64,000 bases of DNA. Source: Larimichthys crocea. Its lineage: Eukaryota > Chordata > Actinopteri > Sciaenidae. The notes beneath the pieces were generated by a model. That model had not been told where the DNA came from and made no database searches. It was given only the letters and a program-made list of their open reading frames with translations. The stretch is from assembly GCF_000972845.2 (NCBI RefSeq), contig NC_040022.1:5176979-5240978 (forward strand), written 5' to 3'. Shown in pieces: positions 59,011-64,000 of this stretch. Positions within the stretch are counted from its first letter, which is position 1; each line of letters starts with the position of its first letter. The translations under genes and the position numbers were made by a program.

Positions 59011-59012
<2 letters not shown>

Positions 59013-60389
59013 GGAGGGACCTATACGCTTGTTAATGCACAGAGTAGTGCTGTAATGAGCATAAAATCATACACACAGATCTGTGGAAAACATCTTATTA
59101 AAACATGTTTCTTAGTGCTCCTTTTCGTTAGAGAGACAGTGTTTGCGTGTTGTACAGTGGAACCATGTAGCAGAGACAAAAATTTGAAATTTAAAATGAA
59201 CCAGTCCATCATAGCTGAGTTACCAGCATTTTTATTTAACACTACATTTTATATCATTATTTTAGATTTTGTTTTATTTCTACTACACTTGAAGATGCAC
59301 CATTGTTGCTTTGTTTGAAAAATTCTTCACATTGTGTCATTATTTTAAAAAATCCATTTTGCTAACATTGATAATCAATATTTTTCACCTTCAGCGATTC
59401 AGTATATTTGCATTCTGTGTGGTAGTTTGCCTTTTTTGCCTGCACTTCAAATTGTTAGCATGTACAAGGGATTCACAGAGTCTGCACAAGGCAGGATGCT
59501 GCCACCAGCAGTCGATACGTGTCATACGTGAGGTTCCAGTCAGATCTCTGGAACCTCAATCACTGAACCATGTTCACACCCGTGTCACCAGATCAACCAA
59601 ACTAAAATTTTAACTTTTTTTTTTTTTACTGTAGAAGCAACATAGATCATGACTATTATCTTGAATCTTCTCAGATCATAAACACACCAGTAGGGAGATA
59701 TTTCTGTTTTTTTTTCTTCAAGGTATCGATGTGAGCAAAAATACTTAATTAAATAAGTAAACAATTCAAAGTAAGTATACTGTAGAATGATGTTCATTAA
59801 TGAGCCATCTTTCACTCTTATGCATTACATTAAATGGAAAAAAAATAAAGCAAAAAATTAAGAAATCCTGTTAGTTTCATTGACAGTTTCCTTGGAATCA
59901 CTTATTTGGATAATAGGATTTTGTAAAATGACTCCACAGTATGATCCTATATTCATAGTATGATTCCAGTTGAATTGCGAGCCTGGAATATCATACTTTT
60001 AACAATTTAAAGCTCAAAGTGGACACATTTTGAATGTGGGTAGTTAAGTCCCAGTGGGTTTAGACTATTTGTAATCTTCAGTTATTCAGGGAAGTTTATC
60101 TAAGGCCCAAGCTCCATTTTGCGGGAACACTGATTTTTACAGTGTGAGGATTTTTTTTTCCTCACAGCACATCACTTTCGAAAAATCATTTTACCTCTAT
60201 GAAATGTAACCAGGGCATAAGTAGTTAAAAGAAACCTTTTACTCACGCCAGCAGTAATGTATTCATTTTGTTTTTGACTGAACAGTACTGTAGAGAAATG
60301 ACTTGCCTTGAAGAGTATGCATCTTTTCTTCCATAAAATGGTAAATACTGAATGCTTTAAACACTCAGAAAGCAAACCACCACCATCTC

Positions 60390-60552
60390 TGCAGAGCGTT
60401 TTAGCTTCTATTAGCTCATTGTTTAGTTTTTTGCTCTCTGCTCCAACAGAGGGAAGCTGTATTTATTAAAAAGGGCTCTAATGAACCCTGTGCATGCTAC
60501 CTGCCCAGCAGCAAATAGCAGACAGAGTTAGAAACTAGCTGGTGAACATGCT
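60390..60552 (+). mobile_element. TTAGCTCATTGTTTTGG-family repeat, 5' part
   Basis: Contains TTCTATTAGCTCATTGTTTA, GCTACCTGCCCAGCAGCAAA and CAGACAGAGTTAGAAACTAG followed by CTGGTGAACATG. It shares the first half of the family with the copies at 26515 and 57425. Confidence 0.7.
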
Positions 60553-60559
60553 GCAACTT

Positions 60560-62700
60560 TTGGCTGATAAATAAGACACATCTTTCTCAGGCATTGGTTG
60601 GGACAAGACAGGAGCTAAAAAGAGTGAGTGTTGCATGTATGCTACCAAATTAATGCTAATGTTTGCTGGATCTGGTAACTGTAACTGTTTACCAACACAG
60701 TGGGGTGATAAATATGAATGTGCACCCCATAGCACTTCACCACAAAACCATTGACCTTGACAGTGTGTGAATATAAAGCAACACCCTGCAGCCTTCAGCT
60801 GTTTTTTGGTTCAGGTCTAAAGCACCCTTCAGTTCTTCAAAGCGTCTTTGTGAGATGCTTTGAAGGACTGCTAAGCTTCTCTAGGTATTACATTTTAAAA
60901 AATGCAGGATTTTAAATGTTATGTAATCCAGCGGCTGATCAAAGTAAACACAAGTCACCCAAATCAAATGCTTATTGAAAGAATTTCTGTGGCTTACCCC
61001 AAACACTGATTTGCCCTTTAGAAAAACACAAACGATTCAAACCTTTTGAAATATGGATGGCAGAGGAAAGAAGGTGCAACTGAATGTGAGGCTTAAGGTC
61101 CTGAGCGAGAGTCATGTCCCTCTGAAAGGCTGTCTAGATGATGAAAGGAACAGCAAACTGCCCCCGCATGTAACTGCAAATCTTTCTCGATTTTCACACA
61201 AATACACCTACCGAATAATCTTGATATTAAACATGAACTTTGTTTTTGTTCCATTGAGAAAACAGAAAGTCCAGGTTTGCACCATATGCAGTATGTTTAT
61301 ATATCATGAAATCCAAGAGTTTCCCTGACCACAGCTGCTGACTGTTGACTGTTAAAGGTTTTTTTTTGTTTTTTTTGTTTCTTACTTTAATAGCTCAAGA
61401 CAGTAAAAGGTAATATATAGTAGAATAGAGAGTAATGCATGTCAGTGTTTCCCTGACTACAGAATGGGTCACCCAGCTGCAGGGCTACAGTGACGATCTT
61501 TAAACTTGTGCTGCAGTGGGTCAGACTGTCGATCAATCTTTTCCTAACCCAGGGCCAGATGTATTGAACAATACAAATGCACAAATAACATGTAAATGTC
61601 ACAAATGTAATTTACCACACTTGATCTGGTATTCATATAAAATGTGAAATGAAAGACCTCATGCATACTTGAGACACACGCATATATATGCCACATTTTT
61701 TCAGTCTACATCTATCTGTAAAACATTAAAAGCGCATTTGAAAACTTCAAATTCAAGTTTTTAAATAATGGTATTCTTAAATTATAAGTGATGAATTTGA
61801 TCATTCTTATTTAGTTTCAAGTGATCAAGATATCACAGCTGATGTTGGTTTATCGGTAGGCCTAAATAGTCACACCTGCATATAATGGTCACACACAATG
61901 ACGACAATCTTTCTGTTCTGAAAACCTCATCGACAGTTTTACAAGCGGGTAGCACAGCGGGTTTTAATTTTACTTGTAATGGATACAAATACGGATTCAT
62001 GACTACTATCACATTTGGACATTAAGAAGCAAAAGTGAAATCTTTTAGCACATTCTTATTTTCTCATAAATGACTAAATTACTGGATACATGCTTTAGTT
62101 GAAGGGCACATAATGACTCGATCTTACACTTGGGTCTTCACTCTGGACGCGCAGCCACGATTGAGACTTCTTGTGTTAAATTATACTTTATGCACCCGTG
62201 TAGCTGCGAGGGATGTGAAACAAGGTCTGTACAGAAGTATAGCAAGTCTGGCAGGTGAGACAAATGTTCTGGCTGAAGTGATCAGTCAAAACAAAGCGTC
62301 CATGTCCACAGGGCACGCCTGGCACAGATTCAGCACCCTGGACAGCAGTAGTGTCTTTTTTAGAGTATATTGTGTTCCGTTTTAAAAATCAAAAAGAATT
62401 GAAATGTGCTGGTCTAAATGTCATCTTTCTTCCTTTAACCAACAGAATTCTGTAATGTTATATTTTTGGCAAATGATCACATAGCTAGAGATAACAACAT
62501 TGCATTATGCCGGCATTACCAAATGAGATGGCAGCAGTGACAACAAGTTGGCCACCATATCGGTCAAGTGTTAGTCAGGCTTACATCTGTGCTCCCAGAG
62601 CCTGTGTCTGGATTCAGTACAAGACCTCTGGGTTAGTTAAGAGACTGGACGGCCTCCAGCTTCTTCTTATCTTAACAACTGGGTAAACACCAGAAACCTT
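60560..62700. other. no gene recognised
   Basis: AT-rich sequence. The 90-codon frame at 62113-62385 and the 91-codon frame at 61053-61328 show no domain or splice context. Confidence 0.55.
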
Positions 62701-62714
62701 GGCATTGCTTTAGA

Positions 62715-62790
62715 GCAGGGGCGTCAAACTTATGGCCTGCAGGCAAGAATCAGCCTGCCAAATGGTCCAGTCTGGCCCACTCGATGTAAA
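62715..62790 (+). mobile_element. hAT-type transposon end fragment
   Basis: GCAGGGGCGTCAAACTTATG followed by GCCTGCAGGCAAGAATCAGC and CAGTCTGGCCCACT resembles the terminus of hAT elements that begin CAGGGGTGTCAAACTCA. Only one end is visible, so this is a solo fragment. Confidence 0.55.
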
Positions 62791-63699
62791 GTGTGAAAAA
62801 TGCATTATTTACTGCTGTGAACAACAAGCTTTTTATTTCTGTAATGAGCATCAATAAAACCACAAATAACAAAACATATATAACATTTGTGAAAGATATT
62901 ATCAGCAGCTTCATTACAACTCAGTTTATGTAAGTCATTCATATCCAAAATCCAGTTTGTTTTTCTTTTTGAACTATGACCTAGGACTTGTATATCACTC
63001 CCCATTTTTGGCTTTTTAATTTTTAGTATAAATTAGTGAAAAATGAAAATACCAGGTTCTAGAATTAATATTCTGCTCGCAGTCCTCTGTTCTTTTAGCG
63101 TCTGTGTTGTCAATTAACAAGTAAAACAAGTTTGAACTTTTTTGTTTTTGTATATCATGGGTTTTATTTGTCTCACATGAAATTGCACCTTTTTTTAATT
63201 TTTAATCATTATCCCAAGACTGAATCAATGATAGTGCACAGTGCTATTACACTGGGAACATACACTGCATTTCACATTTCTACCAGCAGTAGCAGAAAGA
63301 ATTATGGTGTTTATTGTGTTGTACAGACACAAATTATTATTATTATTAGTTCATTATTTTGAAGAACAGACCCATTTTCTTCAGATTTTCTATATATCTG
63401 TCTGTGACCACATCTTTTCTGGTGCTCCAATGGGGGAAAAATGAACTCTGAGGAAATTCTGAGCATGTATACGCTGGAGTGACCTGGAGAAGAAAGATCA
63501 CCCTTTGAGGAGGTCTTACCCTCTGAACTGATAACCTCAGTTATGTCCTCTTTGATCAGTGAGCGCTGTATCTTCTGCAAGTCAAGTGGATTATTTTATT
63601 CTTCAGAGCAAAATTATGTAACTTTTTTAAAGCCACACTAATTAGTTTTTATATTAACAGTGGATGAAATGTGTGTGTGATGCTCATAGTGATGAACCC

Positions 63700-63785
63700 A
63701 CAGAGAATTGTCACCGCTTCTATGAAGCTTTTTAGCCTCTTTTAGCTCATTGTTTTGGTTTCCTGCCCACAGGTGATGTCTTCTG
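63700..63785 (+). mobile_element. TTAGCTCATTGTTTTGG-family repeat, 5' end
   Basis: TAGCCTCTTTTAGCTCATTG then TTTTGGTTTCCTGCCCACAG matches the beginning of the copies at 26515 (minus) and 60390. Confidence 0.6.
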
Positions 63786-64000
63786 CAAGCAGGAATGCAA
63801 TGAATGCTTATGTTGCTTCATGTCTACTGTATGTTTAAATAAGCAACTCTTTGTGCATATATACATAACAGCTTTATAAGGTGATCTTAATGTTGATTTT
63901 TGTTCTACTGCCCCCAAGTGGCCAAACAAACAAACAAACAAACAAAATCAGTGCATTAATGCTTTAAAGGCCCGAGAAAATAGTCATTGAGTAGCCCTCT

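Noticed and set aside
62113..62385. 90-codon plus-strand frame
   Set aside because: Not recognisable, isolated in AT-rich sequence, no promoter or splice signal.
1..64000. A phage-defence, biosynthetic or other microbial multi-gene system
   Set aside because: All supported genes are spliced vertebrate genes; there are no operons, ribosome-binding sites or compact gene runs.

Overview
This is vertebrate nuclear DNA, almost certainly from a teleost, and probably a percomorph. The evidence is two intron-containing vertebrate genes with short fish-like introns, tRNA-derived SINEs, several small inverted-repeat DNA transposons and teleost-type repeats, and many long (CA)n/(GT)n tracts. Nothing looks bacterial, viral or plasmid-like. 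Most open reading frames outside the exons below are chance frames in introns, UTRs or repeats. Exons were found by reading reverse-strand splice sites, checking phase continuity from exon to exon, and comparing the products with the known protein families.

Left part (1-14.2 kb), minus strand: GLYR1 (NP60/N-PAC), the nuclear reader with a PWWP domain and a catalytically dead beta-hydroxyacid dehydrogenase domain. Seventeen coding exons run from ATG 14128-14126 to the stop at 3157-3155, about 524 codons. One 47-nt exon (8756-8802) is inferred only because it repairs the phase. The first 3 kb of the window is probably 3' UTR.

Middle (15.8-33.3 kb), minus strand: PPL (periplakin), a cytolinker of desmosomes and cornified envelopes. 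Twenty-two coding exons with unbroken phase give 1,760 residues: a short head, spectrin-like repeats with an embedded SH3 domain, and one 2.7-kb terminal exon for the coiled-coil rod and C-terminal linker. GLYR1 and PPL lie in tandem about 2.1 kb apart. In human, UBN1 lies between them; here it does not.

Right part (33.3-64 kb) is gene-poor. It holds microsatellites, decayed LINE, Tc1/mariner and hAT pieces, SINE and MITE copies and a near-perfect hairpin. A CpG-rich promoter-like stretch with a probable first coding exon on the plus strand lies near 49.1 kb; I could not name that gene, and most of it probably lies beyond the window.

I found no undescribed multi-gene system. The observations most worth following are the phase-rescuing GLYR1 exon (with a paired in-frame cassette), the 60-residue period in the periplakin rod, the loss of UBN1 from this interval, a SINE nested in a MITE, and the unidentified gene start at 49.1 kb.
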